Below are positions 22,658-34,330 of a DNA stretch of 64,000 nt, in pieces. The stretch is from contig OY754464.1 of the NCBI GenBank assembly GCA_963575645.1, forward strand, positions 47,730,192 through 47,794,191, read 5' to 3'. The number at the start of each line of letters is the position of its first letter. Positions within the stretch are counted from its first letter, which is position 1. This DNA is from Xanthostigma xanthostigma (lineage: Eukaryota; Arthropoda; Insecta; Raphidioptera; Raphidiidae). The notes under the pieces were generated by a model. The model worked only from the letters and a program-made list of their open reading frames with translations. It ran no database searches and was not told the DNA's origin. A program made the translations under genes and the position numbers.

Positions 22658-22932
22658 CAAGAGCGTAGATATGGGGGGAGGGGCGATTTAGGGGGTAATT
22701 ACCCTCTCCAGGACCATAGTTACAAAAAATAAGACTGAAAATATTCGAATATCTAACTAAAAAACAAAATTTAGACAAGATTGCAACAGTGTATATTGTA
22801 ACATAATTAGTTTTGAAATTAATATTTTGCTTGACACCTTCCTTCTTGAGTATTCTTATTTGATAATAATAAAATAAAATAAAAAGAATTTTTTTGCTCT
22901 CCCCCCTCCAGAAAAAAATATCTACGTTCTTG
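22658..22932. mobile_element. hAT-type MITE, family with GCGTAGAT ends, copy 1
   Basis: The ends are CAAGAGCGTAGATAT and, reversed, CAAGAACGTAGATAT. The flanking 8-mers CCTCGGTT and CCTCAGTT (22650-22657 and 22933-22940) differ at one base, as expected for an older target duplication. Purine runs (GGGGGGAGGGG) lie just inside. The 275-bp element has no coding sequence and matches 29054-29320 in inverted orientation. Confidence 0.82.
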
Positions 22933-22940
22933 CCTCAGTT

Positions 22941-23832
22941 TCCAGGTTTTAATCGGTACAGAACTGCTGAAAATATACCTACCATTGGATTTTCAATTTA
23001 TTATTAAGAAAAAAATGGGGTAGTACCTAGTTAATTTGTCGATAGTGTCAAAAACCTGGGTGTTACTTTTGTAATGCATTATGCAAATAACATTTTACCA
23101 GCATACGTAGGTACCTATCTTAAATTTTAGATTTGCATTTAGTAGACTCAAGGTATTATATTTATATTCCTATAAGTCTTTTTTAGGCGCGAATAGCGTA
23201 AGCTAAAGCTGTAAAGATGTACTCGGTTTGTCTGTGAATCTGTGATCCCGCATTTTGTATCCAGCGTACAGCCCAAACGGCTTAAACGATTTTAAAAACA
23301 TTTTTTTGTTCGATTCGTCTCCAGGTAACTTAAAAAAATCCGTCTTGAAATCCCTAGGAAATGTCTGCTATTTGGCTATTTTTCATCTAAAATGCCTGTA
23401 TCTACGTAGGTACTATTGATTTCAATAGAAATGATATTTTGTATGAATAAAAACATAAAAAACTTAGATTACTATTAATGCGCAAAATAACTAAAACGGT
23501 AGTTTTACCATTCTTTAATTAAATTCGTATAACAAAAGAACGAAGCACGAAACTATTTCCGTTTCCCGTATAAATAAAACAAGCGATTGGTTTTTTGAAT
23601 CGAATATACGGATAGGGTTTGAATAAAAGGAAGAGAGAAGAAACAACCATATGTGCAATGTGCAACCGGTGTTGCCAACTGCGCACTCCTATAGCATAAA
23701 ATAATTAATATTAGTGTATGTATCTAGGATGTAATGTAGGTTATTTATTATGTGAAAACGAGATTCAGCAAGTTTTAACTGTCACACGAATCAAACTTTC
23801 ATTACGTCCGACGCGACGGTCCAACGTATATA
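22941..23832. other. Region with partial family X copy
   Basis: The family X core appears on the minus strand at 23771-23797 (AGCAAGTTTTAACTGTCACA). The rest is AT-rich, and no gene or bounded element was found. Confidence 0.5.
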
Positions 23833-24368
23833 AAGGTGGGCCAGGAAGGCGTGCGATTTTAAAAACACTCTTGCGTTTGAACCTTATGAGAGGGGGCTGC
23901 GCGGGTGGTGGGGTTGAGAAGCTCGGTTCTCGGAAATTTAGTCGCGATGGATCACTTCACCGGAGCGCAACGTGCATTCTGCGTTAAACATTATTATATT
24001 ATTTCCAGTGACAGATTGCCCTTGTTGATTTTCAAAGAAATAGGGGCCGATAATTCCGTGCGCTGATATGGCCGCCCAAACGGTTACTTTTGGCGAATGC
24101 AGAGGCTTTTGATGTTTTGCACGTGGGTTCTCTGCGGCCCAGTAACGGCAATTCTGTCTATTGACATGCCCATTTAAGTGAAAATGCACGAATCGCCATT
24201 TTTGTAATAATGTTTAACGCAGAATGCACGTTGCGCTCCGGTGAAGTAATCCATCGCGACTAAATTTCCGAGAACCGAGCTTCTTAACCCCACCACCCGC
24301 GCAGCCCCCTCTCATAAGGTTCAAACGCAAGAGTGTTTTTAAAATCGCACGCCTTTCTGGCCCACCTT
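23833..24368. mobile_element. Foldback element enclosing a transposase fragment, 536 bp
   Basis: Arms of about 164 bp (23833-23996 and 24205-24368) are nearly perfect inverted copies. They are notably GC-rich for this window and contain CGCAACGTGCATTCTGCG. The tips read AAGGTGGGCC with TA on both sides, although similarity between the flanks reaches a few bases further out. The 208-bp spacer is part of a mariner-family transposase on the minus strand. Confidence 0.82.
23997..24204 (-). pseudogene. Mariner-type transposase fragment
   Basis: About 69 codons without a stop read HFHLNGHVNRQNC, then W.AENP, HSPKVTVWAAIS and GIIGPYFFE. This is the block after the second catalytic aspartate in many Tc1/mariner (IS630-type) transposases, where HFHLNG...NCR.W, V.VW and G.IGP.FF are conserved. 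The aspartate itself would lie just upstream, beyond the arm border, and is missing, as are the DNA-binding domain and the last acidic residue. On both sides the frame runs into arm DNA. It is an inactive fragment that the foldback carries; the class call is confident, the subfamily is not. Confidence 0.8.
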
Positions 24369-25632
24369 TACTACGTTTTTTTCAGGTACCCTCTATAAAC
24401 TATTTTGGACTATTCTATTGTATAACAAACTTCTGTTCTATCGGGATGTTTATGGAAATTACTATTCATAGGCATGGTGACAGATTTTCAAATCCAGTTC
24501 TATAATATAGGTAGGTACACGTCTACTATTTCCGAAAAAAAACATTTTTTCAGCAATAAATAAAATTTTAACGCAAATTGAATTTTTATCTTTCTATTTT
24601 GAAGTAATCGCGAAAACATTTGTGACGTCACGCCTCAGTACCAGCTGACATTAGATGTTGTATTTATGGGTGTAGAGCTATGCTTCAGAGGTATTTCTTA
24701 GAAAGGTATGTAAATTTACTTAATTTTAGGATTTATATTAGGTATTTTCTTAAAATAATCTATGACATAAGTATTATAAAATATCACAAAAAACGAATAA
24801 ACAACAAATCAACTAATTAAATGATGCAGAAGTGAATGATCACAACAAAAATTTAAGCGACATGGTGATTATTTACTTCAAGTATTCTCTTTTATTTAAG
24901 AAGGCGTGACGTCATTCAGTGTTTCAGTCAACATGGCCGTCTGCAGTGTTTTATACTTTTATTTTATTAAAAATCTTATTAGTCTCAATATTTTTTATTA
25001 ACACTGAGTCACTTTTTATTCTTTGATTTTTTTATACTATCATCAAGGAAGATATGTTCACGCATATAGGTAGTACTCTACTGGATCGGACTAGGAGTTA
25101 GGACGTGAAATCGGTCCGGGCATTTTAGAGACAGTCGGCCCTATATCCCCACAAGAAAGAAAAACTACAAATGTAAATTTTGAATTATTTATTTTTTTAA
25201 TTTTTTAACAATTAGTCAATGACTTTTTGAAAATCCCGGGCCTGGCATAGAACGTTCATGGAAAGTACTTTACTCATTTGTGAACGCATTTATGCCACTC
25301 TTAATTTTCGTTTCATCCATTTTTCAGTCCAAACCGTCGATGTGTCGCATAAGAAGTTTCACTTCAAAAAAATTATTAATATGAGTTTTTTGCATAAAAA
25401 AAATTAAAATCTTACCGTTCTTCTGTTGCGACGTTCCCGAGAAAAGGAAAATGCCTTTAAAAATTGGCAACGTTGCTATTGCAATGCGGTTGGCTGCTGC
25501 AAGTGCGGCGAGAATGAATAGTCAGCGTAGTAAATCACTGGAAGCCGACGCCGCAAATTCCTCATCTGGTTGGTGAAGCAAATTGATCGTCGCTTGTTGG
25601 TTGGCTCTGCACTGCTGCTGTAAAATAATATA
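24369..25632. other. Unassigned region with one small open frame
   Basis: A 42-codon frame at 25451-25579 begins MPLKIGNVAIAMRLAAAS and has a more gene-like base composition than its surroundings, but no homology is recognised. TGACGTCACGCC near 24632 and its complement near 24905 form a distant inverted pair. Otherwise nothing is seen. Confidence 0.35.
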
Positions 25633-25640
25633 CGTATATA

Positions 25641-26744
25641 CAGGGCCCTCGCGCCGCAATGCACGCGGGCGGCACATTCAAGGGGCGGCAAATGGCCTAG
25701 TTGTGTTATGTTTTTTGTACTGTATAGAAAAAATATATAACTGATAATATATCAATTTTATTTGCATACTCAAGCCTGCGTGAAAACTCTTACGAGTAGT
25801 TATTTATTTTTTAATGAAATTCGAATTCGAAATATTTCGCGCGCAGTTTTCGATTCGATAGTTAATTCACATCAACGCGTAGACAGGGCGCCCCTATCGG
25901 GAGACTCCCGCGTATGTTTATATCTTGAATTTTCCTGTCGATTCCTGCAAGAGTGCGAGTGAAGTAAAGTATTTTTCAATCAACAAATACTTTTTTACGT
26001 AAGACTTGTGCACCTGAATGATATCTAATATATAAAATTCTCGTGTCACAGTTTTCGTTGCCATACTCCTCCGAAACGGCTTGACCGATTTTGATGAAAT
26101 TTTTTGTGCTTATCCGGTATCTATGAGAATCGGCCAACATCTATTTTTCATCCCCCTAAATGTTAGGGGTAGTCCACCCCTAAATTTTTTTTCTTCCTTC
26201 CCCATTCGTTCTTTTGCACCAGGCACGACGGCGCAGCCGGAGTGCTCGACATACACACATATACGTCCATGTATATTTTAAAATAAATAAAATAGATAGA
26301 TAGATGTTCCAATTAAATTGTTTTATTATTTCACTTTATACGTAGCGAAGCACGTACAGGGCCGCTAGTAATTGATAATATATTCTTTGCCTTATGTGAG
26401 TGTAGTACGGAAAAAATTTAATTCCAGGGGATTCACATTCAGTCGTAATGGTTAGTTGGTATTAATGTTTTGATTAATTGCACTGGTATTCATTTTTCCT
26501 AATTGATAAACTAATGATTATTTTGACTTAATGAATTCTCTCAGCTCAACGGTGAAACTAAATTTTTCTCTCATTTATTTAAATTTATAAGAAATAAAGT
26601 TTCTATTAATTGCACTTACAGTATTAGTTATTTAGGATTTTTAACGTTTTTCAATTTGACATATCGTCTAATGAGTTTATCCCCAATAAGGGGCGTCAAT
26701 TATGAATCCGCACGCGGGCGGCGTGAGGCCTTACGAGGGCCCTG
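25641..26744. mobile_element. hAT-type element with nested Helitron, 1.1 kb
   Basis: The ends are CAGGGCCCTCG and its complement, followed by related GC-rich subterminal blocks (both ends carry CACGCGGGCGGC). The 8-bp duplication CGTATATA is perfect (25633-25640 and 26745-26752). A complete Helitron-like element (26024-26367) lies inside, so the hAT insertion is the older event. No transposase remains. Confidence 0.9.
26024..26367 (+). mobile_element. Complete Helitron-like element, 344 bp
   Basis: It starts TCTAATATATAAAATTCTCG between A and T of the host sequence. It contains ACTCCTCCGAAACGGCTTGA and ATTTTGATGAAATTTTTTGT, and ends GTACAGGGCCGCTAG before T. A 5' TC, a 3' CTAG and insertion between A and T without target duplication fit non-autonomous Helitrons (such as Lep1-type elements of Lepidoptera). 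The canonical GC hairpin near the 3' end is weak in this copy. Confidence 0.82.
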
Positions 26745-26752
26745 CGTATATA

Positions 26753-27440
26753 TAGAATGTTCCATAAGTATTGCGAAAGATTTCGGGGGGGATGATTCTT
26801 TAGATCATTCTAAGAAAAAAATTCCATATAAACATGGATCCGGAAATGGTTACTTGCTGAGCTATATTCCTGTACAAACTACAAAAGGGCCAAGATCAGC
26901 AATCGGTTATACTGAATCTGATTACACTGGCCAAAACGATCTTTGTAACACGGTTCAGTCCATTATTTACACAATGCTATACCTTTCTAATAATATAAAT
27001 ATTAATAAAGCCCTGATACGTCCAGTTTTCAAGGGGCTTTTTCTGAACATTTTCATCAAAAAGCTTGAAAATCAGTCATTTGTTTTCCTGTATACAGTCT
27101 AACCTAAAAAAAAAAAACAATTATAATGTAAACTTGACTTTCACGAGCGCGACAAAAATAACTGAATTCAAGTTTCAATAGTGTATTAAAATTAAAACTA
27201 ATAGAGCGAAAAAATCGCTGTTTTATAAAGCATTTATTATTTTATGTCGTCGATAGATGAGATCGTTCTATTAATTTTGTTCTTACTAAGTTACTACGAA
27301 GCTTGATTTAGGTATGTTATTTTTGTCGCACTTGCCAACTTCAAGTTTTCATTGTAACAGTTTTTTAAGCTATGCTTCTTAACGCAGGTCGTACGCTAGC
27401 TTCGGATGAGCAGTTAACTGAGAAAAAAAGACAGATAATT
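26753..27440. other. Unassigned region
   Basis: An open frame of 148 codons (26656-27102) starts inside the neighbouring hAT element and crosses its border. It matches no domain I know, so I treat it as chance. Confidence 0.4.
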
Positions 27441-28025
27441 GCGAGTAGAACTCGCGCACCGAGGGTTCCGTACAAACGTGTAGGTATGTAAATAATCGTC
27501 CATTACGGGAATCGAGTCCCGAAGATTTTTCCCGCTTTATATAGCCGTTGGAAAACTGTTATCTCCATACATCGACAAATGTCGCGGTCAGTTTGCCAAC
27601 TAAGCGTGTAATTGCAATGAGTTCGGATGTACTACTGAACTGTATTGTACCTCGTGACTTTATCTGATAGCTTAGTTTTCGTACCGTGTTGTATGCGAGA
27701 GTTCTCATATTGTGCTGTATATATAAACGCACTGGTAGTAGTCGCTTGTTTTGTATTAGAACTGTTACTGTGTACGTGCGTAGCATGTTGTTGCGGTTTA
27801 AAAACATTTTTTTTGTGATGTAACTATAAATTTACTATATTTTCGGATTTTTCCCTTTACTTGTGCTATAAAACATTGGTTCTTGCCAAATTCCATGATT
27901 CTAGGTCAACGGGAAGTACTCTATAGGTTTTGATTCCCATAAGAGTCTTGACAGACAGACGGACGGGCAACAAAGTGATCCTATAAGAGTTCCTTTTTTC
28001 CTTTTGAAGTACGGAACCCTAAAAA
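27441..28025 (+). repeat. Dispersed repeat ending ACGGAACCCTAAAAA, copy 1
   Basis: It opens GCGAGTAGAACTCGCGC and GAGGGTTCCGTAC. It passes through GCTTGTTTTGTATTAGAACT and CGGATTTTTCCCTTTACTTG, and ends GACAGACAGACGGACG...CCTTTTGAAGTACGGAACCC. The same order of blocks is found at 37201-37910. The 3' part is a repeat I associate with many lepidopteran genomes. No tRNA head or protein is seen. Confidence 0.75.
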
Positions 28026-28068
28026 CGAGCGAGCCGAGATGTTACGGGGCGATTTCACGAAACAATGG

Positions 28069-28391
28069 CGTATAATACGCACCATGAATCTAAAAGGCTC
28101 GGAAGCTAGATGCAACTGCGAGCTTGCGCTTGTACAGTCTGTTAAAAAACTACAAACTCGCATCTCAACAAAACTAACATAACAATAACAACTTGACAAT
28201 AGCGTACTCGACTGTACTTTAAAGCAGGAAAGCGACAAGTGACAAAGGCAACGAGCGATCACGGCCAATCACCGACGAGCGCACGTTCCGTGCAGGTAGC
28301 TGGAAGGTGGTGGGAGCCTCAACGGCTCTAAAATGTACCTTTGCGACTAGCTTCCGAAACTTTTAGATCCGTGGCGAGTATTATACATACG
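28069..28391. repeat. Hairpin MITE candidate
   Basis: Inverted ends share GTATAATAC, ATCTAAAAG and TCGGAAGCTAG over about 55 bp (28069-28120 with 28336-28391). The spacer of about 215 bp is unassigned. It begins some 40 bp after the preceding repeat. No clear target duplication was found. Confidence 0.55.
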
Positions 28392-29045
28392 TATTTGTTT
28401 TCAGATCATAGCTTAGACAAGGGAAAGATCAGAGCACATAATATGTCGTTGATATTATCACAGGCTTCAATACTGTGGCACGATACACTTATTATTGAGT
28501 ATAATACACAGAATAACATACCCAGATGAAGCGCGTTTGGTGCACGTACCTTGAAAGTACAAGGGACAAATTCGACCCCCGACAACGCCAGTCTTGTTTT
28601 TGTTTTAGTTTTTTTTGTGTATGATACGTAAATTTTAAACATTAATATGAAATACTCGTACGTAAGGAACATAACGACATTTCTTTTCTAAGGATCTCAC
28701 TCATTTTTATTTTGTTGCTACAATTTACAATATTAAATACTTCTTGTTGTTTTATTTATATTTTATATTTACGTCACCATTTACCATTCAAGACATCAAA
28801 GTTACATTTTTAATTTTTCTATTATGCATTTTTGTAGTTTATTACCCAGGGTCCACAGAAAAATTTTGACTATGAAAAGGGGTCCGTGGGCCAAAAGAGT
28901 TTGGGAACCACTGCTTTACATAGTTACATACATACAAACAGATCAAGCTAATAAAAGCGTGTTAAAAGTTTGATAACGACATTTCCTGCATAATATATAA
29001 AACCAATAAATTATATTGTCTTCACAATCTCAAGTCAATTATCCA
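28392..29045. other. Region with a single hAT-like end
   Basis: At 28860-28913 the minus strand reads CAGTGGTTCCCAAACTCTTT followed by GGCCCACGGACCCC, a well-known hAT terminus. The partner end and its duplication (CTTTACAT would be expected) were not found, so the element is truncated or decayed. Confidence 0.5.
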
Positions 29046-29053
29046 TCCATATT

Positions 29054-29320
29054 TAAGGGCGTAGATATTTTTTTTTCTGGGGAGGGGGTAAAGCAAAAAA
29101 ATCTGTATTTTTTATTAGTATCACACAAGAATACTCACGAAGGAAGGTGTCAAGCAAAACATTAATCCCCAAACCAATTTTACAATTTTTTTTTCTTGAA
29201 GTAATTCAAAATCTTATTTTTAGCCAGGTATCTATTCGTATTATATTCAGTTTTAGTTTTTGACTGTTATGATCTTGATGGGGATAATTACCCCCTTTAC
29301 CTCCCCCATCTACGTCCTTG
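29054..29320. mobile_element. hAT-type MITE, family with GCGTAGAT ends, copy 2
   Basis: The ends are TAAGGGCGTAGATAT and, reversed, CAAGGACGTAGATGG. A perfect 8-bp duplication TCCATATT flanks the element (29046-29053 and 29321-29328). It is 267 bp long and, reversed, aligns along its length with 22658-22932. Confidence 0.88.
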
Positions 29321-29328
29321 TCCATATT

Positions 29329-30610
29329 TAGGTATTAAACGATAAAAAATATTTCATTTGAAGATAAAAATTAAGTAGTGCGTACCTACTTAATTCTATT
29401 GCACAAAAAAAAACAATTCAAGCGATGCATGGGCATACATCAAAGTACATTTTTGGAATCTAACAATGTGTGTACATTTTACAGATTCATTACAGCAAAA
29501 GGAGACACAGTAGGGTGTGTCGTTTCAATAATAAAAATACAGGTTTTGTTTCATTCGTTTAAAAGTTCTGAAAATTTAAAGAAAAGCAGAGCGTTAGTTT
29601 AATGTAAATTTTCGTATCAAATTGCTAAAAAATGGAATCATTTTGGTGAGACACTTCTTTGTTTGTTTGTCTATAAGTCACAAGCGATTTTCTCGGGAAC
29701 TACAAGTATCTATACTTGAAATTTAACAATTAGGTAAAAAATCGTACTGCAGCGTTGAATCACAAGTGGTTGAACGACTCAGTGCGAGAGTTACATTCGC
29801 ATTTCGCACTTGATTTTTTTTTTTTGGTACAGATATCTATATAGCCACCTGCAATAGCGTCTATTCCATCACTGATTTATTACAAAAAAAAATCGCTACA
29901 GAATGTGTCGTTTCTAAAACCTGTGTTGCAGTACAGCGCGGGGATAGAAAACGGCGGTTTTCCGTTCGCCTGATGTCCGCTTGTACTGTCCTTCTGTCCG
30001 TACGGCGCGCGTGCGAAACACATAAATAATTTATAAAGACACTCAATAAAACACGCTGCCGCCGATTCGAGGTGGTGTGAGGAACACTGAAATCCACTAC
30101 ACTTCGAAACTCCGCAGGTACGTACGTACATTTAACGCTATTATAGGTAGGTACAGAATGTTCTCGAAATATTTCAGTGACTGCCTCACATTTTTGATAG
30201 CATATTATCATAGCGTCATAGCCTATAGTCAAGATTTGAGATATATGAGAAAAATAGACCCAAGTCTCCGAAAAATATGAGCAATAGCTTATTCGATTCG
30301 GAGAAATATTTTGAAAAAGACGTTTTCTTTATTTTTTCGCCGACAAAAATTGCATTTGTTATTAACAAAAAAGACAAAAAAGCCCCTTAGATTTTTGGCA
30401 ATGACTCAAAAACTATAAGTGATGGCTGAAATTGAAAAACAGATTCGTAAAGAGGAGAAACATTCCAATAATAAAGTTCAGAAACTCTATTATTTATATT
30501 AAATAAGTTTAGATCCTTGCTGATTATAACAATAAGTTAGATTAGAGGAAATAGGATCAATATCTTAAAAACGTCAATACAAACGTGTTTTTTCACGCAA
30601 CGTTTCGTTT
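29329..30610. other. Unassigned region
   Basis: A GC-richer part at 29930-30110 has overlapping frames on the minus strand (29861-30232) without known motifs. No element borders seen. Confidence 0.4.
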
Positions 30611-31856
30611 TGACGTGATAACGTCTTATAAATTGATGAATCACCAATCTTATAAATTGATAAAACACCGGCTGCATGCACGAAAAAGTGTAACGTTCCT
30701 AACGTAACGTTCGTAACGCGTAACGTTCCGCCTGACCCTGTGCGTGCTTTTCTCGAAAACGGCCCTAACGATTTGGATGAAATTTACTGAAAAGGGATTT
30801 TGGGGGGCAAAAAATCGTTTTAGCTAGGTCTCATCTCTCGAAAAAATCTTTTTATAAAAATCAATTTTTTGACGTATGAAAATACTTAAATATTGTAAGT
30901 AGGTTTTGGAATTTTATATAAACAGTGAAACAATTGTTTTATAAATAGTATGACAGTTAATCTTTGAGACTTAAATAAATACGAAAGAAAGAAAGTTAAT
31001 AAAAAAATTGGTTGTCTGTAAAGTCGGTTTACGGGTGATAGTTTTACGTGATAACGTATTCCGTAATACATAACCTAAACCTCCCAAAATTTGGTTTCAA
31101 TCCGCTTATCCTTGGTGTCGGAATAATAAGAAATGTCAAAAGTGACGTTTGCAACTGTCAAAGTATTATGTTCTAATAATAATTAGTTATTCCAATACTT
31201 AACTTAGAAGGCGTTGCATTTCACAAAATACTAATGTCAAAAAATTGAATTAAACATTAGAAATGCAGCCGTTTTCATGTTAAGACAAGACATACGTTAT
31301 TTTCTAATTTCCATGTACGGCAAACAAAGACGACCGACCGCGTCGCGCCATGCATTAGACAACATTGCATTTATACAGCTATTTTTCTATATAAATTTGT
31401 ATAAAAAAACTGTTTAGGCAAATTCTGTTATACGAAATCTATGTAAAATGTTCTCCTCTTTCGTTTAAGACTGGTTTCAAACCGATCTGATTTAAATTGA
31501 GCGAGAAATTAGCAAAAAGCACGCACAGGGTCAAGCGGAACGTTACGCGTTAGGAACGTTAGGAACGTTACGCGTTAGGAACGTTACACTTTTTCGTGCA
31601 TGCAGGCGGTGTTTTATCAATTTATAAGATTGGTGATTCATCAATTTATAAGACGTTATCACGTCAAAAAATTATTTTTATAGGTGGTGAGTAATTTAAT
31701 AAATAAAATTAACCTAAATTTGAAGCGAAAGATGCAATATCATAGATTCGAATTATTATAATTATTATATGTAGAATTTAGGTTATGTATTACGGAATAC
31801 GTTATCACGTAAAACTATCGTCCGTAAACCGACTTTACAGACAACCAATTTTTTTA
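30611..31856. repeat. Two interlocked inverted repeats
   Basis: Arm A (30611-30751) pairs with A' (31514-31666), and arm B (31001-31079) pairs with B' (31778-31856). The order is therefore A, B, A', B', so the two pairs cross instead of nesting. Both A and B contain ACGTGATAACGT, which suggests related termini. The inner part of A carries repeated AACGTTCC and AACGCGTAACG motifs. No gene lies inside. Two overlapping insertions of related foldbacks, or rearrangement between them, could give this pattern. Confidence 0.78.
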
Positions 31857-32244
31857 ATTAAAACTTCTTCAGGCGTTCAAAACCAAAAATCATGACTCTG
31901 TCACTAAAAATATTGTCATTATCACCTTTAATTATAGTATGCAATATAGTAAATATATCCTTTTCTATAGACTTCATTAATTTAAATGTTAATCAAACGC
32001 CAAATAAAGTAAAATATTACTTTAATTGACGTTTGAAATAATAGTAGATTGTATATTTAGTTGCGTAATATCAATACGCACGAGGTAGGTATACCTATTT
32101 GATATTTTTTTCACATACCCTCTAAATCAATTAGTTGAAAATAGCTGGTTTTCATGCCCCTATAGTGATAGTAAAATGACCCATTTCGCACTAGTACGTA
32201 AAATTTAAAACAAAAAAAAATGCGATTATACATACATTACAGTA
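31857..32244. other. Unassigned AT-rich region
   Basis: Nothing recognised. Confidence 0.4.
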
Positions 32245-32575
32245 ATTTTCAAAAGCAACCTGTCCTTTACTGTTTAATTCTATAAGATGAACAGAGATAG
32301 CAAACCGACACAACAAAGCAGGCGTAGTTTTCGTAAGCAATCTAAATGAAATGCAATATGACCGCACACACAATTTGACAGCTGTCACTAATTATTATTA
32401 CTGATTGTGATGTGAAGATCAGTCATTTTATAGGAGGTACCTACTGCAAAAAATATACTAAGTATCTCAAACATTGTGCTATTACGACTCGTGTGACTGT
32501 TAAAACTCGCTGACCCTCGGTTTCCCATATTGTCACAACTCTACTGCATTCAGCTTGTAGATTTATATATTAAGT
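32245..32575 (+). repeat. Dispersed repeat family X, copy 3
   Basis: Same orientation and block order as 14622-14961, including AGCAACCTGTC, GTAGTTTTCGTAAGCAA, CGCACACA, and GACTCGTGTGACTGTTAAAA at 32486. It ends near TATTGTCACAACT. Confidence 0.75.
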
Positions 32576-32618
32576 ACTATTTTGAAAGTAGCCATCAGAT
32601 TTTTGTAGTATGCCTGGC

Positions 32619-33104
32619 CAAGCTGTGAATTTTTAACTTCGCGAAATTTTATTTTAAGTGCAAAAAAAGTCCTTGAGGCATTTTGAAGTTTTAATACCTT
32701 CAAATTTAATATTTAATAAAATAAAAAATAAGTAAGCCAGATCATTTAGTCTAAATGTCTGACAGGCTTTTACAAAACTGTCTATTATACGTGAGTGCGA
32801 GTAAGATGCTACTGGTAGGTTATAGTGTGAGAGAGAGCGTATATGAACTGAGTTGAAGTATGTTGCGATGCGATATACGCCAATATATGCACACTCTCTT
32901 TTACACTTCAACCTAACCGTAGCGTCTTCTCGCACTCACTTATAATAGGCAGTTTTGTAATTACCTTGCAGACATTTAGATCCGACTAAATGATCACGCT
33001 TATTACCTATTTCATTAAATACTATATTTGAAGGAATTATAATTTCAAAATGCTAGGACTTTTATTGCAAATAAAATTTCGCAAAGTTAAAAACTCACAG
33101 CTTG
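32619..33104. repeat. Foldback element of 486 bp
   Basis: The tips read CAAGCTGTGA inward from both sides. Arms of about 200 bp share GCGAAATTTTATTT, AAATGTCTG and GAGTGCGAG blocks (32619-32825 with 32905-33104). No target duplication could be defined. Confidence 0.72.
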
Positions 33105-33714
33105 ACTATAAAATCTTCAGACAGTTCTTCGATTTTGTCTTCAGACATTACAAAAGAAGTGTTACACAAATTTTCACTCTGCCTCAAATACCTACTCAAA
33201 AATGTTTGATAGTTCGAAATAGAATTAGTACAGTGCTGCTCTGCTATGGAAACGCGATAAGACCATCAGAAAATGCAAAAAATGTGACGCTACTGAACTT
33301 ATTGTGCGCGAATATAAAATGTTTAGGACATGCAAAATTAAAAATTCGGTCACAAATAGAAATTTTCTAAAGGCGTGCCTGCGAATGTCAGTATGTACCT
33401 ACCTTTAATCAATATACTTATATATAGGTACAAAAGACAAAAGAAGCTTTCATTTTATTTAACTAAGCTGACGTCGACGTCTACAATATTAAGTTCAAAA
33501 TAAAAGTTTTATATAAATATTTTCTCACTCATACCGCACTCTCCTATTGGGCAACGGACGCGGATTTGGTAACGGGGTCGTCCCACATAGTAAAATTTGA
33601 CCAACTGCATGTTATTCCTTAACAAATAGTGTAAATCAACCGTTTCGTTCACAAGAATTAAAAATATATAATATATGTTACGGTCTATACCCAAATTCGG
33701 TCAATGACCGAAAT
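33105..33714. other. Unassigned region
   Basis: No gene supported. The frame at 33050-33370 begins inside the foldback arm and carries no domain. Confidence 0.4.
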
Positions 33715-34320
33715 AAATACGCAAAACTAGTTTTGACCAACGAATATTGTCCAAACCCGAAATCTTACATTTAAACGGGTATTGAGTGTTATAAAATGAG
33801 CAAAACTAGTTTTGCTCATTTTCAGTTGGACAAAACTAGTTCTGTCCCATTTCTAAACGGACAATACTAGTTCTGCTTGTTTCATTCAATCAACGTCCGA
33901 ACATGAATAAAAGGAGGATTATGTTCTTGTTTACTTACTGAATTGTTCTCCTAAATGTTATAATTAATATAATGGTGGGATTTTCAGTGTAGGTAATAAT
34001 TAGGTAACAATGCAAGGTGAATTTGAGTCCCAGCTAGTTCGGCTATTGGAGGCTTCTGAAACATAATTTTATGACGAAACATAATTACCTTACTACATTA
34101 AGTGAGATTAAGAAAGCAAATTTGTTGAAAGCTGAATTAAAACTTCTGTCTGCTAAATAATACAGAAGAATAAATCACTTTGATATAAGTTCGTTGATGT
34201 GGAAAAGTTAATTAAAAAACGCAAAGAAGATTCCAATGCCATACTAGAATTGTCCGTTCAGAAATGGACAGAATTAGTTTTGTCCAATTGAAAAAGCGCA
34301 AACTAGACGTTATGGGGACT
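33715..34320. repeat. Cluster of ACTAGT-centred palindromes
   Basis: A unit close to GGACAAAACTAGTTTTGTCC recurs at about 33722, 33793, 33828, 33858, 34268 and, weakly, 34300. The copy at 33793-33822 is a perfect 30-bp palindrome with the left half AAAATGAGCAAAACT. The outer sequence TTCGGTCAATGACCGAA near 33696 is also palindromic. A similar cluster lies at 58392-58530. The spacing is irregular. This could be the subterminal repeats of a DNA transposon, where transposase binds. Confidence 0.7.
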
Positions 34321-34330
34321 ATTTTTGGAT

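Noticed and set aside
26656-27102. 148-codon frame on the plus strand
   Set aside because: It begins inside a hAT element and crosses the target duplication, so it is not a pre-existing gene.
29861-30232. Overlapping minus-strand frames of 123 and 83 codons
   Set aside because: Two frames overlap in different registers in a GC-richer stretch, and neither has a recognisable motif.
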